A stretch of 40,520 nucleotides of DNA from Bacteroidales bacterium (GTDB lineage: Bacteria; Bacteroidota; Bacteroidia; Bacteroidales; F082): positions 1 through 40,520 of the forward strand of contig JAFYJV010000002.1 of assembly GCA_017537965.1 (NCBI GenBank), read 5' to 3'. A program made the translations under genes and the position numbers. Position 1 is the stretch's first letter; each line of letters starts with the position of its first letter. Under the pieces are notes generated by a model. The model saw nothing but the letters and a program-made list of their open reading frames with translations. It did not search any database and had not been told where the DNA came from. Shown piece by piece: positions 17,401-23,610 of this stretch.

Positions 17401-17472
17401 ATGGTCGGTTTGTGCCCAGCCGATACTGACCAGCAAAAGGAGCGCAACGATTAAAAGGGTAAATCTCTTCAT
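11428..17472 (-). CDS. 2014-residue mosaic surface protein
   Basis: Signal peptide 1-20 (ends IGWA-QTDHS). Visible modules in order: Ig-like (Big_2 type) at about 171-264; OB-fold-like NPYTVEQAREAI module 274-379; chitobiase-type C-terminal beta domain 387-466 (TIHYTTDGSTPDD); a second OB-like plus beta-domain pair 474-664; a GQTYLIVDLTSG module 670-825; a BACON-like domain 826-912; a discoidin-like ATLPFAFDGGR module 928-1062 with a divergent InlB-type repeat to 1155; an OB-fold-like segment 1162-1330; a second ATLPFAFDGGR module 1338-1467 and InlB-type repeat to about 1570; a HYIIANGTDKAMGLQNSNNR module 1568-1715; and a C-terminal region ending SYTFISKEGEHAQRFRIKYF. No catalytic domain is recognised. 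The set suggests glycan or surface binding outside the cell. The ending is widespread on Bacteroidales surface proteins, but I see no standard T9SS type A or B signal. Confidence 0.85.
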   Translation of the reverse strand: MKRFTLLIVALLLLVSIGWAQTDHSTTYTSNVTLSTEGGTNASTCAVVVSGTSYDGIKAGTGKVAGAWKLSVPAGTRHLHLHVAAWNNESITLTVTPTGYANDIPLTANSGIANNSPFTFNGDPSTDDYYKVITFESALDSDTDLTFTATGGKRFVVFGVNAEEDGGSTITPTTVTIDASNITNTNLYEGTAAGWLSATVSAGGSPLPGAAVTWSSSNTGVAIIDDAGYVTLVATGTTTLTASYAGQEGVYGSSHANYALTVTNSDPNVPGSLNNPYTVEQAREAIDANTGTQGVYATGIVSEIVTAFNAQYGNITYNISDDGSTTADQLQAYRGFSFDGAHFTSEDDVQVGATVVIFGNLKKYGSTYEFEANNQLVSYIAPVFTVEAPVFDPVGGTYEEAQTVTITCATPNTTIHYTTDGSTPDDESTTYTGPITVSQTTTIKAIAYDNNDNASQVATAVYNIVDPNGPGTVNNPYTVEQARAAIEANTGLADVYVHGIVSGIVTAFNSQYGNISYNISDDGTTESPQLQAYRGKGLNNTEFTSENDLLVGDIVTVFGTLKLYNTTYELDQGNYLVSIEHNQSMVAAPTFSPAAGTYNEAQTVEIACATEGAIIVYSTESQNGPWTTYSEPILVETTTTIWAYAFADDMDDSSISSAQYTIVEPVEPQIFSLTAGHTVTEGQTYLIVDLTSGSALTSANGSSSAPTLVAVTIDANSQITTDDLTIQWTFEATDGGYIIHPVSDNTKWLYSTDTNNGVRVGTNENNVWELDITSEENDYHGFKNVAFSRYLGVYNNQDWRAYTTIHNNIKDTQIALFILGDIPVVMGPSITANNVSLDYDATEGTIGYTVNNPVEGGVLTASTEADWITNLTVGETVTFSTVVNPETSPRSATVTLTYTYGTSEAITKNVTVTQAANPGGGEPPVMDPATLPFAFDGGRDDIADITGLTQDGLDSDYNASPKLKFNSTGDYVLLYFDQRPGKLSFDIKGNGFSGSTFTVQTSEDGVTFTELATYTELGSTQSESFNNLGENVRYIKWIYTEKVSGNVALGNIELKAYAEPALYYLTIGDPDHVTITATYGVGNSLTNGDYEQVLSGTEITIALEVEEGYTLESLTVTNDAGDPFTLTHVGETWTFEMPDCDANVDATATENTTTLLTIAEVRVQELTTNVNTIGTVTSINGKNAYIQDATAAIVVYADSNITDLTMGDEISVQGKLAEYNGLLEITSPSYTILSQGNTVTPELTTIAAINADYAADNALQAWLVRIENATVTAKSGTIATIEQDGQSISLRNIPSSVNYEVNDLLTFTANVGCYNAVQLVNTTDVTVTQGGEPPVEVPATLPFAFDGGRSDIATTTGLIQNGLGDDYGSSPKLKFDGAGDYVQLYFDGRPGRLSFDIKGNSFSGGTFTVQTSEDGETFTELAAYTELGNTQSESFNNLGENVRYIKWIYTEKVSGNVALGNIVLEAYAEPQDYTLTIGNPDNVTITATYGTASLSNGQSATIQNGTDVTLALEITAGYMFESLTVTGDDGSDVALTENANGTWTFTMPSYNATVNATATVIPNAVNYTLATTIESGRHYIIANGTDKAMGLQNSNNRAAADVIINQGVASVINDEVYEFVINGPDVNGFYTIYDANEASTGYLFAAGANSNNYLRTQTFCDNKGQWAISFDPDTHAASVVANMEGRNTMRYNSSNTIFSCYASNSTQHDIYLYVKDEEETRTYYTDVTGYGENDNHWHLIASPVMGETTPTNVNNLLEAEYDLYQFDQTAELEEWRNHKTNAFNLAAGKGYLYANNNTVTLRFEGQANTNGTVNLSYSADNTMAGWNLVGNPFGMAASIADGRPFYVMNEEGTEIITAETNAVNPMQGIFVVAENANDGSITFTQGAVTPAKAIVINVSQEEGTVIDRAVIRFDQTRDLDKIMLHEDNTKIYFDLDENEFAVVNAEKQGEMPVCFKTSDNGSYTLSIHVENMTLEYLHLIDSLTGDDIDLLKNPSYTFISKEGEHAQRFRIKYF
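13075..13461 (-). repeat. Internal repeat A, copy 2 (C-terminal)
   Basis: About 387 bp encoding the second ATLPFAFDGGR module. It is nearly the same as 14305-14691 at a constant offset of 1230 bp, without visible gaps. Confidence 0.85.
14305..14691 (-). repeat. Internal repeat A, copy 1 (N-terminal)
   Basis: Encodes the first ATLPFAFDGGR module. Long stretches, such as the codons for SFNNLGENVRYIKWIYTEK, are the same in protein and nearly the same in DNA as in copy 2. The high DNA identity points to a recent duplication or gene conversion. Confidence 0.85.
15481..16080 (-). repeat. Internal repeat B, copy 2
   Basis: A 600-bp unit holding one OB-like module and one chitobiase-type beta domain. 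It aligns with 16081-16680 at an exact 600-bp offset at several points (for example the shared run at 16031-16050 and 16631-16650). It is more diverged than repeat A. Confidence 0.8.
16081..16680 (-). repeat. Internal repeat B, copy 1
   Basis: Tandem partner of 15481-16080. Conserved blocks are NPYTVEQARxAIxANTG, YNISDDG, LQAYRG and GTYxEAQTVxIxCAT. Confidence 0.8.
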
Positions 17473-17510
17473 GATTCTATTTTTTTGATTTGTTTTTCAT
17501 ATAATGGCGT

Positions 17511-17540
17511 CAAAGATACGATATTTCCCTTGAAATATCG
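17511..17540 (-). promoter_or_regulatory. Promoter of the 2014-residue gene with abutting inverted repeat
   Basis: TATCTTTG on the minus strand (17518-17511) is a -7 match 38 bases before ATG 17472. Directly against it lies a perfect 9-bp inverted repeat (CGATATTTC at 17519-17527, GAAATATCG at 17532-17540, loop 4). The repeat covers the -33 position, where no TTTG is seen. It may be an operator, or a terminator of the upstream glycosyltransferase gene. Confidence 0.55.
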
Positions 17541-17589
17541 TGGTTTACCTTATTATTTTATGAACAATTCCGCAAGGATTGTTGATATT

Positions 17590-18756
17590 CTATTCTTTGG
17601 TCATCCTGCCTGTGATTCGGAATAATGGGGTGGCGATGGCAAAGAAAGCGTCCCAGAAAAGCAATCCGGGTAGCAGTCCCTTCTCGCCGAGTCGGCGTGA
17701 TGCGCCCCGATAGATGATCATCTGTGTCACATAACGAAGGATGAACAAAGCGGCGAGTGTGGGGAAATAATAAGTGTAATAGGGGAGGTCGGAAGCCACT
17801 GCGAAAGCAGGTTTCAGGAAAAACAAGGCGATGAAGCTGGCGTAGAAAAGAAACTGCGACCAATAATGTATTGCCATCCAGGCACGGGTGCTTGTGCGGT
17901 GCATCTTGATGGTGGCGTATTTGTTGCAGCGTTGACGTACCCAGGCCCAAAACGAAGTGGAAGGAGTGGCTACGATGCCGTTTTCGGCGTCGATGCAAGC
18001 CCTGGTGTTGCGTTTGGTGGCCACCTGGCTGATGAAGACGTCGTCATCGCCAGCAGGCATGGTATAATGGGAGGTGAACCCTTTGTTCTCGAAGAAGAGC
18101 CGTTTCCGATAGGAGAGGTTCTTGCCTACGCCCATGTAAGGCCGTCCCGCCAAGGCGGCGGAGAGATAGAGGATGCCGTTTTGCAAGGAGTCGAAACGTA
18201 TCAGCTTGTTGAGCAGCCCTTTGAGGTTGTTGAAGCGGCTATAGCCGATCACGACCTCGGTCTTGGAGCCATAGCAACTGACCATGCTGCGCAACCACTC
18301 GTCGCTCTCGGGGAGACAGTCGGCGTCGGTGAGCACCAGGAGGTCGTAGGTGGCCGACTTGATGCCCATCGACAAAGGGAACTTCTTGCCGTTGAAGAAG
18401 TTGAGGTGCTGGCGCAGCTGCACGGGCTTGACACGGGGCTCGCGACGTTCCAGGTCTTTGAGGTATTCCTCGGTTTCATCCTCGGAGCAGTCGTTCACGA
18501 CGACGACCTCGAACTGGGGATAGTTTTGGCGGAGCAGCGCGGGGATCAGCTCAGTAAGCTGCTCGTAGGCGTCGCGGGCACAGACCACCACCGAAACCGG
18601 CTCCAACTCTTCGTCGAGCTTGGGACGCTGTCTCCGTTTGAAAAAGGCAACCCTCGAAAAACGGATCCAATGGATGCAAAGCTGTATCAAAAGCATCAAG
18701 ATAAAGCAGGCAAAGAGGTAGAATGACAGTCGGTTATGAAAAAAAGTGACGCTCAC
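17590..18756 (-). CDS. Membrane-bound family 2 glycosyltransferase
   Basis: 388 residues from GTG 18756, supported by GGAGG seven bases before it. A membrane helix at about 10-30 is followed by a GT-A domain at about 52-280: VSVVVCARDAYEQL, VVVVNDCSEDETEEYL, the metal-binding LVLTDADC, GDDDVFISQ and the acceptor-side motif RQRCNKYA, which stands where processive or membrane GT2 enzymes carry QxxRW-type residues. C-terminal helices lie at about 295-315 and 330-350. It should move a sugar from a nucleotide donor to a lipid or polysaccharide acceptor at the inner membrane. The substrate cannot be told. It is divergent from tgt, with shared promoter DNA. Confidence 0.88.
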   Translation of the reverse strand: MSVTFFHNRLSFYLFACFILMLLIQLCIHWIRFSRVAFFKRRQRPKLDEELEPVSVVVCARDAYEQLTELIPALLRQNYPQFEVVVVNDCSEDETEEYLKDLERREPRVKPVQLRQHLNFFNGKKFPLSMGIKSATYDLLVLTDADCLPESDEWLRSMVSCYGSKTEVVIGYSRFNNLKGLLNKLIRFDSLQNGILYLSAALAGRPYMGVGKNLSYRKRLFFENKGFTSHYTMPAGDDDVFISQVATKRNTRACIDAENGIVATPSTSFWAWVRQRCNKYATIKMHRTSTRAWMAIHYWSQFLFYASFIALFFLKPAFAVASDLPYYTYYFPTLAALFILRYVTQMIIYRGASRRLGEKGLLPGLLFWDAFFAIATPLFRITGRMTKE

Positions 18757-18773
18757 GGCAGGTCCTCCAAAAA

Positions 18774-18811
18774 TTTGCGCAAAGATAGGCGAAAATCTTT
18801 ACCTTTGCAAA
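18774..18811. promoter_or_regulatory. Interlocked divergent promoters for the glycosyltransferase and tgt
   Basis: Plus strand: TTTG 18774-18777 and TACCTTTG 18800-18807, 22-base spacer, towards tgt. Minus strand: TTTG 18811-18808 and TATCTTTG 18787-18780, 20-base spacer, towards the glycosyltransferase. Each -33 element stands next to the -7 element of the opposite promoter, so both fit in 38 bp and polymerase can hardly occupy both at once. Confidence 0.7.
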
Positions 18812-18823
18812 AAATATCATGCG

Positions 18824-19954
18824 ATGAAATTCACTTTGTCAGCGACCGACCCGAAGAGCAATGCTCGTGCGGGATTGCTGCATACCGACCATGGGGTTGT
18901 CGAGACTCCCATCTTCATGCCCGTGGGTACCGTGGGATCCGTCAAGGCATGCCATATCCGCGACATCCGCGACGAGGTTAAGGCGCAGATCATCCTGGGC
19001 AACACCTATCACCTCTATCTGCGTCCAGGGCTCGACATCCTGGAAGCGGTGGGGGGACTGCATCGTTTCAACGGATGGGATCGGCCCATCCTCACCGACA
19101 GTGGCGGCTTCCAGGTGTTCTCCCTCACCGGTATCCGCAAGATGAAGGAGGAGGGCGTGGAGTTCCGTTCCCATATCGACGGATCCAAGCATCTCTTCAC
19201 CCCGGAGCGTGTGATGGACATCGAACGGAGCATCGGAGCCGACATCGTGATGGCCTTCGACGAGTGTACCCCCGGAACCGCCGACTATCATTATGCCAAG
19301 CAGTCGATGGAACGCACTCACCGCTGGCTCGACCGCTGCGTGGAGCGTTTCACCACCACCGAGCCGAAATACGACTATGGACAGTCGCTTTTCCCTATCG
19401 TCCAAGGCTGTGTCTATCGCGACCTTAGGGAACAGTCGGCGGAGTATATCGCCTCGAAAGGCGCCGATGGCAACGCCATCGGCGGCCTCGCCGTGGGAGA
19501 ACCCACGGAGAAGATGTATGAGATGATAGAACTCGTCAACAGCATCCTACCGAAAGACAGACCCCGTTATCTCATGGGCGTCGGCACCCCGGCCAACATC
19601 CTCGAAGGCATCGAGAGAGGCGTCGATATGTTCGACTGCGTCATGCCTACCCGCAACGGACGCAACGGCATGATATTCACCTCCGAAGGCATCATCAACC
19701 TCAAAAACGAGAAGTGGCGCAACGACTTCTCCCCCGTGGATCCGAAGGGAGAAACTTTCGTGGATGCACAATATTCAAGGGCCTATCTGCGTCATCTTTT
19801 CGTCTCGGGTGAGATCCTCGGCCCCATGATCGCCAGCCTCCACAACCTCGGCTTCTATCTTTGGCTCGTCAGGGAGGCGCGAGCCCATATCCTTGTGGGC
19901 GACTTCCGCGAGTGGAAGGCCGACATGCTGCCCAAAGTCACGCGAAGACTGTAA
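18824..19954 (+). CDS. tgt: tRNA-guanine transglycosylase (queuine tRNA-ribosyltransferase)
   Basis: 376 residues from ATG 18824, 16 bases after the -7 box; an earlier in-frame ATG at 18746 would run through the promoter. Swaps guanine-34 of GUN anticodons for preQ1 in queuosine synthesis. Visible motifs: TDSGGFQVFSL with the catalytic Asp, the MAFDECTPG block, GGLAVGEP, and MFDCVMPTRNGRNG with the second catalytic Asp. The C-terminal zinc site, normally CxCxxC plus a His 26 residues on, is changed: the three Cys positions are Gly309, Thr311 and Asp314, while His340 remains at the right spacing. The fold seems otherwise whole, so the enzyme may work without structural zinc. The lptF/G-type gene follows after 6 bp. 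Confidence 0.96.
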   Translation: MKFTLSATDPKSNARAGLLHTDHGVVETPIFMPVGTVGSVKACHIRDIRDEVKAQIILGNTYHLYLRPGLDILEAVGGLHRFNGWDRPILTDSGGFQVFSLTGIRKMKEEGVEFRSHIDGSKHLFTPERVMDIERSIGADIVMAFDECTPGTADYHYAKQSMERTHRWLDRCVERFTTTEPKYDYGQSLFPIVQGCVYRDLREQSAEYIASKGADGNAIGGLAVGEPTEKMYEMIELVNSILPKDRPRYLMGVGTPANILEGIERGVDMFDCVMPTRNGRNGMIFTSEGIINLKNEKWRNDFSPVDPKGETFVDAQYSRAYLRHLFVSGEILGPMIASLHNLGFYLWLVREARAHILVGDFREWKADMLPKVTRRL

Positions 19955-19960
19955 CATGCC

Positions 19961-21043
19961 GTGAAGAAAATCGACATCTACATATTAAAGAAATTCATCG
20001 GCACCTTCTTCTTTGCCGTCTCGCTGCTCATGGTCATCGTCATCGTCTTCGACCTGTCGGAGAACATCGATGCATTCCTCAAGCACGACGCTCCATGGCA
20101 GAAGGTGGTCGTCAACTACTACCTGACCTCCATCCCGTATTACATCAACCAGTTCATCCATCTCTTCGTCTTCATCTCCGTCATCTTCTTCACCTCCAAG
20201 ATGGCCAACCATACCGAGGTCGTGGCGGTGCTCAGCAGCGGCGTCAGCTTTTGGCGCTTCCTGTATCCATACATCGTCGGGGCCGTGTTGCTTGCCTTGA
20301 TGTCGCTTTATCTTGGCAACATCTTGATTCCCAATATGAATGAGATCAGGAGAGAGTTCAAGGACGAATACATCGAGCATCTTGTGAAGAGCTCAGGGAG
20401 GAACATCCACATCCAGACGGACAAGAATGAGTATGTCTATGTGGAGACGTACAACATGAAGAAGGACTTGGGCTACAAGTTCGCCATCGAGCGCTACAGC
20501 GGCAACGAGCTGGTATATAAGATGAGTTCCGATGTCATCTACCACGATTCGCTCGACGACCATGGGTGGCGTATCGACAACTACACGGAACGCTACATCA
20601 ACGGCGACCGTGAAAGCATCGTCAACGGCAGACGGCTCGACACGGTGATCCCCAACCTGGTGGGCAGCGACTTCTATAACTTGAAAGAGGATTTCGAGGA
20701 GATGACGTTTTTCGAGCTGCGCGACCATATCGAAGGCATGAAGCTGCGTGGCGCTGAGGGGGTGCGTCGCTATGAGGTGGAGATGCACCAGCGCATGGCC
20801 CAGCCAGCGGCGATCCTCATCCTCACCCTCATCGGCGTGGCCCTGTCGAGCCGTAAGATCCGTGGCGGCATGGGGATGCATCTGGGACTGGGCATCACCA
20901 TCGCTTTCTCCTATATCCTGTTTGCCAAGATCGCCATGGCCTTCGGCGTCAACGGCGTCGTCTCACCCGCACTGGCCGCATGGATCCCCAACATCCTCTA
21001 CTGCGCCGTGACCGCCTTCTTCCTCGCCAAGGCTCCGAAATAA
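19961..21043 (+). CDS. LptF/LptG family permease (YjgP/YjgQ)
   Basis: 360 residues starting at GTG 19961, 6 bp after the tgt stop. Helices lie at about 12-32, 55-80 and 100-122, then a periplasmic beta-jellyroll-like region (125-275), then three helices (285-355). This is the layout of LptF and LptG, the inner-membrane parts of the LptB2FG exporter that pulls lipopolysaccharide out of the membrane. Conserved ends are visible: KKIDIYILKKFIGTFFFA at the N-terminus and a C-terminal block (about 285-320) with QPAAILILTLIGVALSS. F and G cannot be told apart with certainty. Its place after tgt is common in Bacteroidales. Only one copy is in view, so the partner must be elsewhere. Confidence 0.92.
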   Translation: MKKIDIYILKKFIGTFFFAVSLLMVIVIVFDLSENIDAFLKHDAPWQKVVVNYYLTSIPYYINQFIHLFVFISVIFFTSKMANHTEVVAVLSSGVSFWRFLYPYIVGAVLLALMSLYLGNILIPNMNEIRREFKDEYIEHLVKSSGRNIHIQTDKNEYVYVETYNMKKDLGYKFAIERYSGNELVYKMSSDVIYHDSLDDHGWRIDNYTERYINGDRESIVNGRRLDTVIPNLVGSDFYNLKEDFEEMTFFELRDHIEGMKLRGAEGVRRYEVEMHQRMAQPAAILILTLIGVALSSRKIRGGMGMHLGLGITIAFSYILFAKIAMAFGVNGVVSPALAAWIPNILYCAVTAFFLAKAPK

Positions 21044-21071
21044 TTTAACGATTTAGGACTTAGGATTTAAA
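21044..21071 (+). repeat. Heptad array, about 4 units
   Basis: Units ATTTAGG, ACTTAGG and ATTTAAA with a degenerate first unit, directly after the permease stop and before the deoxynucleoside kinase gene. Confidence 0.55.
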
Positions 21072-21109
21072 AAATCTCATTATATTCGCAGTCTGAAAAT
21101 CTTATTGAC

Positions 21110-21721
21110 ATGCATATCGCTATCGCAGGAAATATCGGTGCAGGGAAAACCACCCTGACACGTCTGTTAGCCAAACACTTCGGATGGACGCCTCACTTCG
21201 AGGAGGTGGACCATAACCCTTATCTTGCCAGCTATTACGAGGACATGCGCCGCTGGTCGTTCAACATCCAGATATTCTTCCTCAACAGCCGTTTCCGTCA
21301 GGTGATCGACATCCGCAACAGCGGGAAGGACGTCATACAGGACCGTACCATCTACGAGGATGCCATGATCTTTGCGCCCAACCTCTATTCGATGGGCTTG
21401 ATGGAGTCGCGCGACTATGAGAACTACAAGTCGCTGTTCGACCTGATGACGAAGTTCCTCCAGCCGCCCGACCTGCTCATCTACCTGCGCGCCTCGGTGC
21501 CTACGCTGATGCGGCAGATCGCCAAGCGCAACCGCGATTACGAACAGTCGATCCGACTCGACTACCTCAGCAACCTCAACGAACGTTACGAAAAGTGGAT
21601 TAGTGGCTATAAGGAGGGCAAGCTCCTGGTGATCGATATGGACAACCTCGAACTGGAGAAACCTGAGGATCTTGGCATCATCATCGACAAGATTGAAGCC
21701 TCCTTGAATGGATTGTTCTGA
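21110..21721 (+). CDS. Deoxynucleoside kinase
   Basis: 203 residues. Phosphorylates deoxynucleosides (deoxyadenosine/deoxyguanosine type in related bacteria) for dNTP salvage. P-loop GNIGAGKTT at 7-15, the FEEVDHNPYL segment, substrate-side WSFNIQIFFLNSRF, the catalytic QDRTIYEDAMIF motif (the DR[ST] signature), and an arginine-rich lid (QIAKRNRDYEQSI). Length is typical. The stop codon shares one base with the kdsB start (TGATG), which suggests translational coupling. Substrate preference cannot be fixed from sequence. Confidence 0.93.
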   Translation: MHIAIAGNIGAGKTTLTRLLAKHFGWTPHFEEVDHNPYLASYYEDMRRWSFNIQIFFLNSRFRQVIDIRNSGKDVIQDRTIYEDAMIFAPNLYSMGLMESRDYENYKSLFDLMTKFLQPPDLLIYLRASVPTLMRQIAKRNRDYEQSIRLDYLSNLNERYEKWISGYKEGKLLVIDMDNLELEKPEDLGIIIDKIEASLNGLF

Positions 21722-22464
21722 TGAGCGTGTTGGGAATCATACCGGCCCGTTACGGCTCGACGCGCTTCCCTGGCAAGCCGTTGGCGATGATCGGGGACAA
21801 GACGATGATCCACAGGACCTACGACCAGGTCCTGAAGTCGTCGTTGGATGCCGTCGTGGTTGCCACCGACGACCGCCGCATCTACGATGAGGTGGTGGGT
21901 TTCGGAGGACGGGCGGTGATGACACGGGCTGACCATCGCAGCGGCACCGACCGGTGTCGAGAGGCCCTTGAGGCCCTTGGCGGCGGTTACGATGGGGTGG
22001 TGAACGTCCAGGGTGACGAGCCTTTCATCGACCCTCGCCAGATCGACCAGGTGGCGGAACTCCTCCGCTGCGACGGCATCACTCTCGCCACCCTTGCACG
22101 AAGGATCCAGGATCCCTCCGCACTCGACAATCCCAACGTCGTCAAAGTGGTCTTCGACCGACAGGGCGACGCCCTGTATTTCAGCCGTCATCCGCTGCCT
22201 TACCTGCGCGGCGTCGAACGGAGCCGCTGGCTCGAACAGACGGCATACTACCGGCATATCGGCCTCTATGCATATAGCGCCGACACCTTGAGGCGTCTCG
22301 CCGACCTGTCTCCGGGCAGGCTCGAGACAGCTGAGTCGCTTGAGCAACTGCGATGGCTCGAAAACGGACTGCGCATCCGCGTCGCTGTCACCGATCTCGA
22401 CCAATCCCTTTCCATCGACACCCCCGACGATCTGCTATCCATCCCCAAAGAAGCATTGCTATGA
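21721..22464 (+). CDS. kdsB: 3-deoxy-manno-octulosonate cytidylyltransferase (CMP-Kdo synthetase)
   Basis: 247 residues. Activates Kdo with CTP to CMP-Kdo, the donor for the inner core of lipopolysaccharide. The N-terminus has the family signature IIPARYGSTRFPGKPLAMI, then VVVATDD, THRSGTD-like TRADHRSGTDRC, VNVQGDEPFI with the metal-binding Asp, and SRHPLPY. Length and motifs are complete. The next gene starts inside its stop codon (ATGA at 22461-22464). The position near an LPS-exporter-type permease fits an envelope theme for part of this operon. Confidence 0.97.
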   Translation: MSVLGIIPARYGSTRFPGKPLAMIGDKTMIHRTYDQVLKSSLDAVVVATDDRRIYDEVVGFGGRAVMTRADHRSGTDRCREALEALGGGYDGVVNVQGDEPFIDPRQIDQVAELLRCDGITLATLARRIQDPSALDNPNVVKVVFDRQGDALYFSRHPLPYLRGVERSRWLEQTAYYRHIGLYAYSADTLRRLADLSPGRLETAESLEQLRWLENGLRIRVAVTDLDQSLSIDTPDDLLSIPKEALL

Positions 22465-23603
22465 CCCAACTGTCCACCATACTCTCCGAACTGCTATTCG
22501 AACGCGACCTGGTCATCGTTCCCGGTCTGGGCGCGTTTGCCAGGCATGACGATGCCGCCAAGGTGAATGTCATCACCAACCAGTTCGAGCGTCCGTCGTC
22601 GTCGATCCGTTTCCTGCCTCAACAACGCGAAGAGAACGACCTTCTCGCCAAGGCTGTCGCCGCTTACGAAGGCTGTCAGCTGGAGGAGGGAAGGGCCCGG
22701 GTGGCGCAGTTCGTTTCGGACTGCTTTGCTGAGTTCAAGGAAGGCCGTGAAGTGGTCCTGCCTGGCATCGGTACCCTCTCCATGGATGGCACCCAGACGA
22801 TCTGCTTCGCACCTGACGACAGCGAGAACTACAACAGCGATGCCTTCGGCCTTGGCGATTTCAGCATGACTCCCGTATTCGACGGAAAGGCCGCCGATGA
22901 CTGGAGGGCGCAGGTGTTGAAGCAGAACAAGGACAAGAACACCCCGATGACCGTTGACCGCAAGGCCATGGAGGAAGATCTCAATGACGAGGTGGGTTAC
23001 CGTCGCCGTCGTAGAAGAGCAGTGCTCTTTTCCTTGCTGACACTTCTCCTTGCCATCCCAGCCGTGCTGCTGCTCCTCGTCTTCCTTGAAGTGATCCATA
23101 TCGACTTTCCGACGAGGCCAAAGCCGCTGCCGCCTACTCAGGTCGTCCACCTGCCTGATTCTGCACTCCAGTCGCAACTGGTCTGCTATTATATACCACC
23201 TCAAATTCCTGACGAACCTTTGCCATCAGCCGATACGCTTCTTTTTGCTGACACTATTGTGCTTGTCGAAAATCTTGAAATATCCGATACCATTGTGACG
23301 ACCGACAGCGTCGTCACAGACAATGTCAATCCTTCCGTTGAGGCTGTTCCTGTAGCTGAACCTGAACCTGAGCAGCCTGTCGGCAAGATCTTCATCATCG
23401 GAGGTTGTTTCGCCCAGCAGGAAAACGCCGAAAAGCTAGCTGCCTCGATACGGGAGCAGGGCTTCGAGAACGCTTTTGTCATGCAGCGAGGAAGGATGTA
23501 TTACGTCAGCTACGGCCGCTTTGTGACGATGGAAGAGGCGAATGTGGAGTTGGCCAGGATCAGGGTGTATTCCAACAACAAGGCATGGATCCTCAACAAA
23601 TAA
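22461..23603 (+). CDS. HU-like (CCDC81-type) and SPOR domain membrane protein
   Basis: 380 residues from ATG 22461, overlapping the kdsB stop by 4 bp; the frame stays open further upstream only as an overlap with kdsB. Residues 1 to about 130 form two prokaryotic CCDC81-type HU-like segments (LLFERDLVIVPGLGAFARHDDAAKVN, VVLPGIGTLSMDGTQTICF). A basic patch YRRRRRR at about 179-185 precedes one membrane helix at about 187-210. A Pro/Thr/Val-rich linker leads to a C-terminal SPOR domain at about 308-380 (FIIGGCFAQQENAEKLAASIREQGF), which in other proteins binds denuded peptidoglycan at division sites. The topology puts the HU-like part in the cytoplasm and SPOR in the periplasm. It could link DNA or a cytoplasmic partner to the septum. 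This architecture is known in Bacteroidales; its role is not established. Confidence 0.9.
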   Translation: MTQLSTILSELLFERDLVIVPGLGAFARHDDAAKVNVITNQFERPSSSIRFLPQQREENDLLAKAVAAYEGCQLEEGRARVAQFVSDCFAEFKEGREVVLPGIGTLSMDGTQTICFAPDDSENYNSDAFGLGDFSMTPVFDGKAADDWRAQVLKQNKDKNTPMTVDRKAMEEDLNDEVGYRRRRRRAVLFSLLTLLLAIPAVLLLLVFLEVIHIDFPTRPKPLPPTQVVHLPDSALQSQLVCYYIPPQIPDEPLPSADTLLFADTIVLVENLEISDTIVTTDSVVTDNVNPSVEAVPVAEPEPEQPVGKIFIIGGCFAQQENAEKLAASIREQGFENAFVMQRGRMYYVSYGRFVTMEEANVELARIRVYSNNKAWILNK

Positions 23604-23610
23604 ATGACCC

